Of a stretch of DNA of 64,000 nt, positions 45,878 to 56,439 are shown piece by piece. Source of the DNA: Wyeomyia smithii (taxonomy: Eukaryota > Arthropoda > Insecta > Diptera > Culicidae); NCBI RefSeq assembly GCF_029784165.1, contig NC_073695.1, positions 89,783,902 to 89,847,901 of the forward strand. The letters are read 5' to 3'. Position 1 is the stretch's first letter. Every line of letters starts with the position of its first letter. The notes beneath the pieces are model-generated. The model saw only the letters and a list, made by a program, of their open reading frames with translations. It ran no database searches and had not been told where the DNA came from. The position numbers and the translations under genes are program-made.

Positions 45878-46309
45878 ATGGTTCACAAAGATAATCTCGC
45901 GGGAACTGTAGTTGACAGATTTCGCCAAGAATACTCACAACTGTTGAGTATGCATTCGACGGAGACATTGCTGACTTCCTACTGCCGTAGTGATAAACGC
46001 CTTGATACTTTCTGTAGAGATCTGATAGCTGGTTTAGGCAAGAAACGTCCTAACTTGACCATGTTTATTAAGGAGATTTTGATCCAGCGGTTGGTGTACG
46101 ATGCAGTACAGGATGCCGGTGGTGAAGACGAAATTGATATCACCAAGTTGTTAATCTATTACGCTCACGTTTCACATAGCCGATATGTTGAACTATTGAA
46201 GACAAAGAAGAAGGAGAATTCAGATCAAGATGAAGAAGCCAGAAAGAAGAATGCCACGGCCCGTGCTCTTGAAGCTAATATGTTTGAGTGTAATTCTTTT
46301 ATATATTAA
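45878..46309 (+). CDS. 143-codon open frame of unknown function
   Basis: ATG at 45878 (context GCAAATGG) to TAA at 46309. The protein looks genuinely coding: soluble, helix-prone, balanced composition, with VDRFRQEYSQLLSMHSTETL, DTFCRDLIAGLGKKRPNLTM and EIDITKLLIYYAHVSHSRYV, ending in a charged tail (KTKKKENSDQDEEARKKN) predicted to be helical or coiled. I do not recognise the family; it has no transposase signature. It sits inside a hAT-like element, about 180 nt upstream of an antisense ITmD37E transposase. Options are a retrocopy or captured piece of a host gene, an exon of a host gene whose other exons lie elsewhere, or element cargo. The last few residues (ANMFECNSFIY) may be read-through into flanking DNA. 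Confidence 0.5.
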   Translation: MVHKDNLAGTVVDRFRQEYSQLLSMHSTETLLTSYCRSDKRLDTFCRDLIAGLGKKRPNLTMFIKEILIQRLVYDAVQDAGGEDEIDITKLLIYYAHVSHSRYVELLKTKKKENSDQDEEARKKNATARALEANMFECNSFIY

Positions 46310-46429
46310 ATCTTAGGTGGTTGAGGTAAAAACGGTTCCTACAAACTTAATTTGGCCTAGGAGTCCCCGGTAATGAGTATTATATGCGTTGTTTATAAGT
46401 TTCAGAAATTCTACGCCCTTGCGAGCGGC

Positions 46430-47489
46430 CTTCCGGCAGTTAACCGGAACATTCGCCATGGCGGACGAAAACATGCGTGCAGGCATGTTTTCAAGCTTTT
46501 TCTGTGTTTTTTATTAATTCCTCCTCCGTTTTCGCGACAAAATTGTTGGAATAGATCTTGCACTTCAAGTTTGCCCAGAAATTCTCGATGGGACGCAGCT
46601 GAGGGACGTTGGGCGGATTCGCCGACTTCGGTACCACATCGATATTTAGCCGCTCCATCTCCTCCAACGATCGCTTCGAGTAGTGGGCCGACGCCAAATC
46701 TGGCCAGAACACCGTGTCTTCGCTCTTATGGTATTTCTTGATAAACGACGCAACTTCTGGCAGGCACTTCGTACTATAAATTTCCTCGTTCACGGCCAGC
46801 CCGGAGCAAAAGAAGAGCAACTTTGACATCCCTTTCTCGCTGATTGTCAACCACAGCCGCACCTTCTTGGGGAACTTGGTCTGTGAAATATACTTCACCT
46901 CGGTGCTCACTTTCTTCGTAGGGGAGGTAAAATACGAAGTGCCCTACTGATCGTTGTCATCTAGGGTTTGATAGGTCTCGTCGTCCATCACCACTGCCAC
47001 ATCGCGATTTGCCGGCGAAATCGACTTGACCATCTTAAACCGCTGTCGCTGCGTCATTGCCTGCAGCTCCGAGACTAGCACCAGTGGACGGGACTGCCGC
47101 TTCCTGACATGAATGCCCATGTTTTCCAAAAACTTTTTCACTGTTTTACCGCATGCACCAACCTCCCGGCCAAGTGCACGCAGCGATTTAGCCACTTTTC
47201 CCTCGGTCTTCCTCTTCAGCATCCTTTGAAGCTTTTTGTCGTTCAGGGGCGTTGGCCGTCCGGAACTGGGCTTTCTTTCGATGCTTTGATCGTTGTCCAA
47301 TTGTGTCAAGATATTGTAGATGCCGGAACGGGCATACCCAGCGTCTACAAAGTGCCGCACGATGTCCGTTTTTGACGTGGTGGGGTACCATTTTTTTACC
47401 ACAAACGTTATCCTTTTGGAAAAGATGACGTCCGTCACATTTTTCGACTTTCTGCAACAATATCTCTGGATTATAATAAGCCTGAGCAC
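46430..47489 (-). pseudogene. ITmD37E transposase with a single in-frame stop
   Basis: The minus-strand frame starts at 47489. The HTH (KTDIVRHFVDAGYARSGIYN) and the GRP motif (SSGRPTPL) lead to the catalytic core. VVMDDETY supplies the first Asp, FWPDLASAHY the second and QLRPIENFWANLK the Glu, with 37 residues between the second Asp and the Glu: the DD37E signature of the ITmD37E group described from mosquitoes. Codon 182 is TAG (46944-46946), after DDNDQ. The same frame continues with GTSYFTSPTKKV for 11 codons and then STEVKYISQTKFPKK. The readable frame ends TEEELIKNTEKA at 46491; further family-like codons towards 46430 are in another phase, so the C-terminus may be frameshifted. DNA cut-and-paste is the family function. 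Flanking terminal repeats were not identified. Confidence 0.85.
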
Positions 47490-48173
47490 GCTTAAAAAGT
47501 GACTATATTAGAATGTAATTCGATAATGGGATGTAAATCGACAGTCACGCTTTTTCAATCCTTAACTGTATGAAAAAATGCAGAATTCTGAAGTACAAAT
47601 AACCGGGAATAATATTTGAACGAACCGGGAAAAACCGGGAATTTAATATCGAGTTTTGAGTGGCCACCCTGCTTAACGTTTGTTTTCAGTATAATGTGCA
47701 CTTTCAATGAATATCTTATATTGTGTGTAAGCATTTTAAATTTAATTTTGATGCCATGATGAATTTATGATCGGTAGGCAAAATTTTGCCGGTAGCACTC
47801 CCCTGATGGCAACCAAGAATATCGGACAGCAATATCGAGTCGCAATATCGAAATATCGATAATATCAAATGCGCCAATATCGTTCAAGAATATCGATATT
47901 GTGACGAGCGAATATCGATAATATCGAATATCGATAAAATATCAACAACTCTAGCAGCGAGTGAAAAGTTTGCATATTCAATCAACAAATTTCTACATTT
48001 GGGTGGATGCGTGTATAATTTTCCAAACAATTGTTGCAAAAATGAAGGAAATCGGTTGAAAACAAACCGATTTATAAGCATTTAAAAAGGAACATATTTC
48101 GTCCCCTTTTCGTTAATAGTTTTCCCATTTACATCCCTATGTGGTAGGCTAAAGAAAAACGTAGCTCTACGTC
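47490..48173. other. right flank of ITmD37E, hAT-like terminus and host tail
   Basis: Holds ACCGGGAAAAACCGGG (about 47620), the hAT-like end GTGGCCACCCTG (47670), the TATCGATA-rich right terminus (47815-47953) and about 210 bp of the outer inserted unit ending CTACGTC. No gene. Confidence 0.6.
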
Positions 48174-48723
48174 AAAAATATTTCCATGGTAGTTCGACAC
48201 CCTCCCTCTTCTGTACGGGGTCCAATACAAATGAAATACAAATTTCGCACAACTCGAGAACTAATCAAACAAATACAACCAAATTCGGCATATTAAGATT
48301 TTTGAGAGCAAGAAAATTTTCATGGTGGTAGGACCCCCCTTTCTTTTCTCAAAGGAAGGGCTCTTATACAAATCGTACTCAAAAGTCTATGGTGGTTTGG
48401 CACCTCTTCGTACTTTAGAAGGGGGAGTTCTCCCAGACAACTTAAACAGATATTTCAACCAGTTTTTCCGGGAAATAGCTTAAACTGACCGGGATGATGC
48501 ACAGGAGCCTAAAATTGACTTCAGACGCCATTTTTCATTTTAAGATAGAAGCTTCCGGTTTCTGGAACAACAACAGCTGAACATTAACGAATACCACCCA
48601 ATATGTGTGTTTCCGGAATCAGAATGACGCTCAGAGGTCGAAAATTGTCTCCAAATTCCATTCTTGAATCCAAGATGGCGACTTCCGGTTACTGAAAAAT
48701 AACAGAAAGTGACCAAATACCAT
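48174..48723 (-). repeat. GGAAGT element, first minus-strand copy, right part
   Basis: Continues the monomers interrupted at 42475: CTCCCTCTTC-type units to about 48430, then 127-bp type units with CTTCCGGTTTCTGGAA and CACCCAATAT.TGT. Ends where a second copy begins. Confidence 0.75.
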
Positions 48724-49742
48724 CTATACATATGAAAATGAAGTTCTGTCTATCTGTCTGATCCGTATAAATTTGAAAACTACTGAACCGATCGACATGA
48801 AAAATTGTACGTAGGGGTTTTTGGGGCCGGAGAAGGTGCTTATGGTAGTTCGAAACCCATCCCTGCTCTGGAAGGGAGGGCTCCCATACAAACGAAACAC
48901 AAATTTCTGCATAAATCATAAACTAATCAAGTAAAAAGAACCAATTTAGGCATAAGGAAGTTTTTGGGGGGTAAGAAATGTTTTTTTGGCGGTTTGATGA
49001 CTCCTCCTTTCTCTGGAAAATGGGACCTTCTATACGAATGCATGACTCCATTATCAAATTTTTGCATGACTCCATTATCAATCAAGCAAATGGAACTAAA
49101 TTTGGCATGTGAAAATTTTTGGGAGCAGAAAATATTTATATGTTGGTTCGACACCCCTCCCTCTTCTGAAAGGGAAGGTTCCCATACAAATAATACACAA
49201 ATTTCAGCACAACTTAAGAACTAATCAAGCAAGTGAAACCAAATTTGGCATGAAATGATTTTTGGGGGAAAAAATACTTTCATGATAGGTCAATATCTCT
49301 CCCTCTTCAGAAAGGAAGGGGTACCACACATGTGAAGCACAAATTTCTGCACAACTCGAGAAATAATCGAGCAAATGGAACCAAATTTTGCATGTGAAGG
49401 TTTTTGGGGATGAAAAATGTTTCTACGATGGTTTAACACCCCTCCCTACTTTGGAAGGAGGGAGTGCTGGAAAACAGCCGAAAGTGACTAAATACCACCA
49501 AATATTGATGAATAACGAATAACGCTCCGAGGCCAGAAACCGACTCAACATGCCATTTTGAAATCCAATACGACAACTTTTTTTAGAAAATCAGCTGAAA
49601 GTGATCGAATATCATCCAATATATGTATTTTTAGTATCGAGGTGATGTACAAACGCTGAAAAACATGATGTTCCCATTTCGAACGATTTTTGTTTTTAGT
49701 TTGAACGTATCCAATGTCCAATTCGTTATGCATTTGCAAACT
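48724..49742 (-). repeat. GGAAGT element, second minus-strand copy
   Basis: Starts with the terminal motif ATCTATACATATGAAAA and a TCTGTCTATCTGTCTGATCC tract, then four to five CTCCCTC..CATACAAA monomers (48840-49450) and two to three 127-bp type monomers (49450-49740). Order is the mirror of the forward copy at 37187-38583. Open frames within (48689-49154 and others) are monomer artefacts. Confidence 0.8.
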
Positions 49743-49856
49743 ATAAACAAATCGGAAGTTAAATCTTTGGATGTAGGTAAAATCAATAAAGAGTGTTTGT
49801 AATCATTTTATATGAAAGAAAGGTTTTTAAAAAAATCACTTCAGTTCATTTCCTTT

Positions 49857-50076
49857 AAACAATATCCAAACAAATCGCACGCATGTGGTGCGTCGACATC
49901 TCGTCCCAGATCTTGAAAATAGGCTTTTTTAATTGGTCCATAATGCTCAGTTTATGTTCGCTGTGTTTGGCCAGCATGGACAACTATACAACAAAGTCCA
50001 GAGAATTAAGATCCGGGGAGCTGGGAATCCAGAAAGTTTTATCGAGAAAATCAGTGAAATTCTCCCGATACCTCAC
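49857..50076 (-). pseudogene. mariner-like transposase, C-terminal relic
   Basis: Minus-strand codons read VRYRENFTDFLDKTFWIPSS, PDLNSLDFVV, then a TAG, then LSMLAKHSEHKLSIMDQLKK, PIFKIWDEMSTHHMRAIC and a terminal TAA. This is the end of a Tc1/mariner catalytic domain, including the third catalytic position (PDLNSLD, aspartate, so DDxD type). One in-frame stop and loss of the N-terminal two-thirds mark it as a relic. The plus-strand frames over the same DNA are shadows. Confidence 0.75.
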
Positions 50077-50155
50077 TTGGACGATATTCGATGTAGAAAA
50101 CCGAAAAAGCGACACTCAACTTCTCTTGGTTTCAAATCACAGTTCCTAGGGTATT

Positions 50156-50525
50156 TGTATCATTATTCATTTCATTAAGCCGATATTCAAGAAGAATGCA
50201 CGGAATAAACAACAAATTTTCACGAAATTATTGAACAAGTTAGCAATACGCAATACGCTTACGAGCTTCTATAGAATCACCCAGCATTGTATATTTAGTA
50301 AACTTGGCTAGATTAATCATGAATTTTGTGAAATAGGGGAACTGCTCCATTATTTATCTCATTAAGCCGATATTCACAAAGAATGCACGGATTAAACACC
50401 AAATTTTCATGGAATCATTAAACAAATAAACTGAATATGCTTACGTACTCTTATGGAACCGTTTAGCATTGTATATTTAGTACAATTAGCTAGATTTATC
50501 GTAGATTTTGTAAAACAAAATCATT
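50156..50525 (+). repeat. two ~187-bp tandem units
   Basis: CATTAAGCCGATATTCA begins a unit at about 50173 and recurs at 50360; AAGAATGCACGGA, AACACCAAATTTTCA, AGCATTGTATATTTAGTA and AGATT.ATC..GAATTTTGT follow in both. A degraded third start (ATTATTCATCTCAC) is at about 50562. They flank the transposase relic and may be part of its element. Confidence 0.7.
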
Positions 50526-50665
50526 TTTCACAACGCTTCCATATCCATCTCAAAACTTGAATCAATTATTCATCTCACGACGTCCCCATATTCATCACAC
50601 TGTTAATCATGAATGAACGTAGCCGCAGACCGTCGTAGTAGGTTACCTAGGTATCCGCTGTAGTT

Positions 50666-51168
50666 TTTTTTTTCTTCACAAATCATTTATTTGACACGGC
50701 ACAAATACAATTCAATGTTTAACGGCGCCAATTCTATCGGATGACTTAAAATCTATAAGCAAATTTTTTATCCTCGCTGCCGACTACGAGCTGAAATTAA
50801 GTCTATCTTAAAACTAGCATGTATTATTCAATCAGTGTTTTGTAGTTGAATGGTCGTCTGATGATCATCGAATGAATATGCAGCATGTATGGATTTGTTC
50901 TGCTAAGCCACGATGTCATGAGCTGGGACAGGGGCTTGTAATCCTCGGGTTCTGAGGGTATTGTGCGGGGTCTAGTTGCTGGTTTTGGTTCGTAGTTGTA
51001 GTTCGCTGGTGTTCAAGTTGCCATATGGTGTGTGCCGCTGAGCCAAGATATAAAGAAAGGCTTCGGGTTTTCCTGGCGAGTTCGTGTGGGGTTCAATTGC
51101 TGGTTCCAAAATCGAGGTCTACGACGTGTTCTTGCCGTTTTGTTGAATGTGGGTGGAAAGGAATGGGA
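50666..51168 (-). other. LINE 3' UTR and poly(A) tail
   Basis: About 500 nt from the ORF2 stop to the A tail. Near the end CAAATAAATGATTTGTGAAG precedes the A run and contains AATAAA. The truncated copy at 31518-32076 shares this region up to TCAAATAAA, then differs slightly. Confidence 0.85.
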
Positions 51169-54100
51169 CTAGACTTGGGCATGGATGGATTTCAGGAAAA
51201 TGTATATAAGGGACATGTAGGGTAGGTCGCGACTCGCCAAGACATCACGAACAGGGACAGCTGGTTCTCTACCCTCGGCCCGGAGGAAAGTTATTAATTT
51301 AGACCTGGCGTCACGGTGTACAGGGCATGACCAAACAACGTGCTCTATGTCGTGATAACTTTCACCACAGGCACAGATACCACTCTCCCCGAGCCCAATA
51401 CGACGGAGATGCGCATCAAATCTATAGTGATTGGACATAAGCCGAGACATCACGCAAATGAAATCTCGACCTACATCCAACCCCTTGAACCACGGATTCG
51501 TCAATACCTTGGGTATGATGGAATGTAACCACCTTCCCAGTTCCCCTCTGGTCCAAGAATTTTGCCAACTGATGATCGTATTCTGACGTACAAATGCGAA
51601 AAATTCATTAAAAGCAATTGGTCTTTCATAAATTTCACCGTTTGATGCGCCCACCTTAGCCAAAGAGTCCGCTTTCTCATTGCCCGGTATCGAGCAGTGA
51701 GAAGGGACCCACGTTAAGGTAATCTGAAACGATTTTTCGGATAAAGCACTCAGATGTTCCCGTATTTTCCCCAGGAAATACGGAGAGTGCTTAACATCTT
51801 TCATCGATCGAAGAGCCTCAATAGAACTGAGACTGTCCGTAAAGATGAAATAATGGTCCGTGGGCATTTTTTCGATAATCCCTAGGGTGTACTGAATTGC
51901 AGCTAATTCTGCGACGTAAACAGAAGCAGGATTATCGAGCTTATGGGAGACGGTTAAATTGTTATTGAAGACACCGAAGCCAGTGGACCCATCGAGAAGT
52001 GATCCGTCAGTGTAGAACATATTGTTGCAGTTGATGTTTCGATATTTATTGGAAAAAATTTTAGGGATCTGCTGCACGCGTAGATGATCCGGGATTCCAC
52101 GAGTTTCTTCTATCATGGATGTATCGAAAAACACAGTAGAATCAGAAGTATTTGATAAGTTGACACGATTGGGAATATTCGAAGAAGGGTTAATATTTTG
52201 GGACATGTGATTGAAATACAATGTCATAAAACGGGTTTGAGAATTGAGTTCGATTAACCTTTCAAAATTTTCAATCACAGGACGGTTCAAGACCTCACAT
52301 TTGATAAGAATACGAGAAGACAGGCTCCAGAAGCGGTTTTTCAACGGTAGAACTCCGGCTAAGACCTCCAAACTCATCGTATGGGTCGATTGCATGCAAC
52401 CTAAGGCGATACGCAAACAACGATATTGTATTCGCTCCAGTTTGATCAAATGTGTGTTTGCTGCGGAGCGGAAGCAGAAACACCCGTACTCAATTACAGA
52501 CAATATCGTTGTTTGGTAAAGCCTTATGAGGTCTCCTGGGTGGGCTCCCCACCATGATCCGGTTATTGTACGAAAAAAATTTACTCTTTGCTGACTTTTC
52601 TTCATCAGATACCTAACATGGCAACCCCAGGTGCCCTTAGAGTCGAACCAGACACCAAGATACTTATGCACCAAAACCTGAGAGATCGTTTTACCCATTA
52701 ATTGTGCTTGGAGCTGAGCAGGTTCATGCTTCCTAGAAAAAACTACTATCTCAGTCTTCTCCGGAGAGAATTCGATACCTAGCTGTAGAGCCCAAGCAGA
52801 CAAATTGTCCAAGGTATCTTGCAATGGTCCTTGCAAATCAGAAGCTTTGGCTCCTGTAACAGAGACCACGCTGTCGTCGGCAAGTTGTCTTATCGTGCAT
52901 GAGTTTGCCAGACATTCGTCGATGTCATTTACATAAAAATTGTAAAGAAGGGGGCTTAAACATGAGCCCTGGGGAAGACCCATGTAGCTAATTCGAAAAG
53001 TTGCCAAATCACCATGCGTAAAATGCATGTGCTTTTCGGACAACAAATTGTGCAAAAAATTGTTTAAAATTGGAGAAAATCCTTGTCGGTGAATTTTACC
53101 CGAAAGAATGTCAATAGAAACGGAATCAAAAGCCCCCTTAATGTCCAAGAACGCAGACGACATTTGTTCTTTGCGAGCATACGCCAGCTGAATATCTGTT
53201 GAAAGCAACGCAAGACAATCATTCGTCCCTTTGGCACGGCGGAAGCCAAACTGAGTATCTAATAGCAGACCATTTGATTCGACCCAGTGGTCTAAGCGAC
53301 GGAGTATCATTTTTCCATCAATTTCCGGATACAGGATAGCATTGCAATCGGCCTATAAGAGTTGTGATCAGAAGCTGGTTTCCCTGGTTTTTGGATGGCG
53401 ATCACCTTCACTTGCCTCCAATCCTGCGGTACAATGTTTTGCACCAGGAACTTATTGAACAAGTTCAACAAGCGCCTCTTGGCATTGCCGGGTAGATTCT
53501 TTAACAAGTTGAATTTGATTCTATCTAACCCAGGCGCGTTATTGTTACAGGACAGGAGGGCAACTGAAAATTCTGCCATCGTAAAAGGTGATTCTATCGC
53601 GTCGTGGCCCGGAGACGTATCGCGAACAAGGTTTTGCGCAGGAACAGAGTCCGGACATACTTTCCTGGCAAAATCAAATATCCACCTACTTGAAGACTCC
53701 TCGCTTTCGTTGACCGTTACGCGATTCCGCATTTTTCGGGCTGTGTTCCAAAGAGTGCTCATTGATGTCTCCCTCGACGTCTCGTTTACGAACCGACGCC
53801 AATATCCGCGTTTCTTTGCCTTAGTCAAGCTTTTAAACTTGGTATCAAGCTCCGAATAACGTTTAAAGTCGTCGGCATCGTCTGTATCCCGGAAGGTCAG
53901 ATACGCGTCGGATCTTTGCGTGTAGGCATCGGAGCACTCTTTGTCCCACCACGGAGTGGGAGGCGGTTCTTTGATCGTTACGCCAGGGTATTTCTTCGTT
54001 TGGGCTTGCAACGCGGCGTCGAGAATCAAGCCCGCGAGGAGGTTGTATTCTTCAAGCGGTGGATGATGTTGAATCGAATCGACCGTTTTTGAAATCATTT

Positions 54101-54875
54101 CCTCGTATAACTTCCAATCGACATTTCGTGTGAGGTCATACGGAATATCAATTGGTCGCATGCGAGTTGAACCGTTAGTAATTGAAATAAGAATAGGCAA
54201 ATGGTCGCTACCGTGAGGATCGAGGATTACCTTCCAGGTGCAATCCAACCGTAGCGACGTCGAACATAAGGATAGATCCAAAGCGCTTGGGCGCGCTGGA
54301 GGTTTCGGGATACGTGTCATTTCACCGTTGTTCAAAATAGTCATGTCGAAGTCATCGCAAAGGTAATAGATCAAAGAGGAGCGGTTATCATTGTAAGGGG
54401 AACCCCAAGCCACACCATGAGAGTTGAAGTCTCCCAAAATCAAACGTGACGAGGGAAGAAGTTCTATTAAATCAAAGAGCAGCCGTTGCCCAACCTGTGC
54501 TCTGGGAGGAATATATATTGAGGCAATACAAAGCTCTTTACCTTGTATTGTCATTTGACATGCGACAACTTCGATGCCTGGAATCGAGGGGAGGTTAATA
54601 CGATAGAAAGAATAGCACTTTTTAATCCCTAGAAGTACTCCTCCATAGGGGGTGTCTCGATCAAGGCGAATAATATTAAAATCATGGAAGTTAAGATCAG
54701 TATTTGAAGTAAGCCAAGTTTCACAAAGGGAAAATGCATCGCATTTGTTTTTATTTATCAAAACTTTAAGTGAATCAATTTTTGGTAAAATACTTCTACA
54801 ATTCCACTGTAAGACAGAGATAGGATCCTTCATATACGCAGATGAATTAGGCATCGAAGGATACAATCGCTGCAA
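51169..54875 (-). pseudogene. LINE ORF2: endonuclease-RT-RNase H, one frameshift
   Basis: First part (54875-53307, 522 aa): APE endonuclease with N25 (QWNCRS), E52 (CETW), D149/N151 (GDFN) and D224/H225 (SDHLP), then the start of RT up to SYRPIAMLSCIRKLMEK. Second part (53310-51169, 713 aa): RT with FLDIKGAFD (D56), GLPQGSCLSP and ADD (D145, D146); RNase H with TDGS (D435), AELAAIQ (E468), FTDS (D492) and SHCSIPGNEKAD (H538, D548); and a C-terminal Cys/His motif CACGESYHDIEHVVWSC. The parts overlap by ATGA at 53307-53310, within a run of five A. One extra A would restore LMEKMILRRL in one frame, so a single-base deletion (or a base-calling error) is the likely break. All catalytic residues remain. 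Total about 1,235 codons, normal for the group. Confidence 0.9.
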
Positions 54876-55059
54876 GGAGGGGCCATTGGGCAGTCAACTG
54901 TTTCAAAAATGATCTAACTGTTGGGAGAAGTACTGTGAGGAAATTTTTAATTGGATCAGGTATATTGAAGTTTTCAAAAATCCAGTCCACGATGTAAGAA
55001 AAATTCACCAATCCAGAGTTTATTTGATTATCTGGGTGTGCAAAAGGAACAACTGGGGT

Positions 55060-56063
55060 TTAAGATGTTCCAGGAAGTGCTGGGAACTCCTTCTGGGACT
55101 TTAAATTTGCAAGCCCAGGAGGAGTTTGCTTCGGCTTTTCCGCAGCACTTTTAGATTTGTTCGTATTATTCATTCCATCTTGAGAAACCTTAGGTCCTTT
55201 CCTGGGAAGCTTAGGAGAGGAAAGATTTTTCCTCTTTCTAGTCTCCCCAAGACAGGCAAAAGAAGTTACCTCTAGTGGTTCGTCAGAGTCGGTTTCATCT
55301 GAAGACAACAGATCAAAGGGGTTCGATGTTATGGTAGAGGTGGTCACGGTCTTCTTAAGAATCTCAGCGTAAGAACGCTTTGAGCGCTCCTTAAGAGACC
55401 GTTTAATTTTATCTCTGCGTTGCATGTACACCGGGCATGCGGAAAGCTCATGCAGATTTTCCCCGCAGTGAATACACTTTTCAGCGTTTACACTGCAAGA
55501 ATCTTCCGCATAAGTCTCCCCACACTTGCCACACCGTGCCTTATTGCAGCAGTAGGCAGCTGTATGGCCTAACTGCTTGCAATTGGTGCAATTCATAACA
55601 CGGGGCACATACAAACGCACAGGCAGACGAACCTGGTTGATAGAAACGTGGCTAGGGAGTGCAGATCCGGCAAACGTAACGCGAAACGAGTCTGACGGAG
55701 TGTATACTTTTTTACCGGAGACGAGCGACATGGACCGTAATTGCTTAACATCCAATACTTTCGCCTCGGTAGTGTGGATTTTTTGAAGCAGCCGACGCCG
55801 CTTCCCAGAATACACTCAACAGTCAGACTCGAATCGGTTATCACACCGTCGATCTCCACGTCTCGTGCAGGTACATACACGCGATACTCGCGTGTAAAGA
55901 GCTCAGAGCGAGCTATATCGTTGGCCTGATCCAGATCATTGACCACGACACGGAGCTTGTTTGGTCTGACTTTTGCGATTTCGGTCACGGCCTTGTATCG
56001 TGACGTCAGATCTTTCGCGATTTGTAACGTGTTCAGTGATTTTCCTCCTGGTTTGGGCCTCAT
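55060..56063 (-). pseudogene. LINE ORF1 (gag-like), copy 1, frameshifted
   Basis: Starts MRPKPGGKSLNTLQIAKDL at 56063 and stays open to about codon 96 (GSGVGCFKKS). There a 2-base GT duplication (near 55770), absent from copy 2, shifts the frame; the second half is readable from 55815 to 55060. Knuckles CTNCKQLGHTAAYC and CIHCGENLHELSAC are intact, but the middle one has Tyr for His (CGKCGETYAEDSC). The protein would bind LINE RNA and form the RNP; this copy is not expected to make a full-length product. Confidence 0.88.
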
Positions 56064-56439
56064 GTAGAGAACCAGTGGACCCGTTGATCCGTCTGGGTAG
56101 AGCCTGGGACGAGGATTGACTAAAGCAGGGACAGAGGGGGGGGGGGGTGAACAGGAGGGACTGGGTCGGGTGGGTTTGGAGACGGGGGATCGGGGGCTAA
56201 GGGATCCACATCCATTGCGCTCAAACTAGCGCAACAGTACAGTGGCAAAGAATCACGTACCTCTTTTTTGTTGTCTTCAATAGCACAATCACCGAGTCTT
56301 TCGGTGCTGGAACGGGCAGCTTCGCAGCGACACAGCTATAGCACAATAGCAGGATGACCTTCGGATTATCAGTTTGTCTTTACACCGCACTTTTCTTCTT
56401 CACACAGTAGCGACTTTATAGCGAGACAATCACTTAATG

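Larger units (their letters stand above)
44683..47953. mobile_element. 3.3-kb hAT-like element with TATCGATA-rich ends
   Basis: Left end TAGGGTTGTCGATTTAAATA and the reverse complement of the right end (TAGAGTTGTTGATATTTTAT) pair, and both subterminal regions are packed with TATCGATA motifs (44700-44800 and 47815-47945). The 8 bases outside are GCAGCCAG (44675-44682) and GCAGCGAG (47954-47961), an 8-bp target duplication with one change, as for hAT elements. No hAT transposase is encoded. It contains a MITE, CCGGGAAAA tracts (about 45525-45605 and 47597-47650), a 143-codon frame and an ITmD37E transposase. The segment between the CCGGGAAAA tracts probably is another nested element, since its right end reads CAGGGTGGCCAC in reverse complement (about 47671), a second hAT-type terminus. 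Confidence 0.7.
42476..48173. mobile_element. 5.7-kb compound insertion inside a GGAAGT element
   Basis: AAAAA lies at 42471-42475 and again at 48174-48178, and the monomer sequence on either side joins smoothly (..GCCAAAAA / AAAAATATTTCCATGG..), so everything between is inserted. It comprises a left unit with a ~220-bp tandem array (42590-44560), a hAT-like element (44683-47953) inserted in that unit, and a short right tail with GTAGCTCTACGTC. Its own ends (GTAGGAGGTTGTATCC and CTACGTC) are not clear inverted repeats, so the class of the host element is unknown. Confidence 0.65.

Noticed and set aside
46373..46741. Plus-strand frames antisense to the ITmD37E transposase (also 47109-47502)
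   Set aside because: Shadows; the minus strand has the conserved motifs.
50156..50525. CRISPR-like array
   Set aside because: Only two long (187-bp) tandem units with no short repeat/spacer pattern; eukaryotic context.
53300..53315. Programmed frameshift or stop-restart in LINE ORF2
   Set aside because: The site is inside the RT domain and in an A run; a one-base deletion explains it more simply.
53395..53859. Plus-strand frames over the LINE (53395-53859, 55577-55786, 59265-59615 and others)
   Set aside because: Antisense shadows of ORF1/ORF2.
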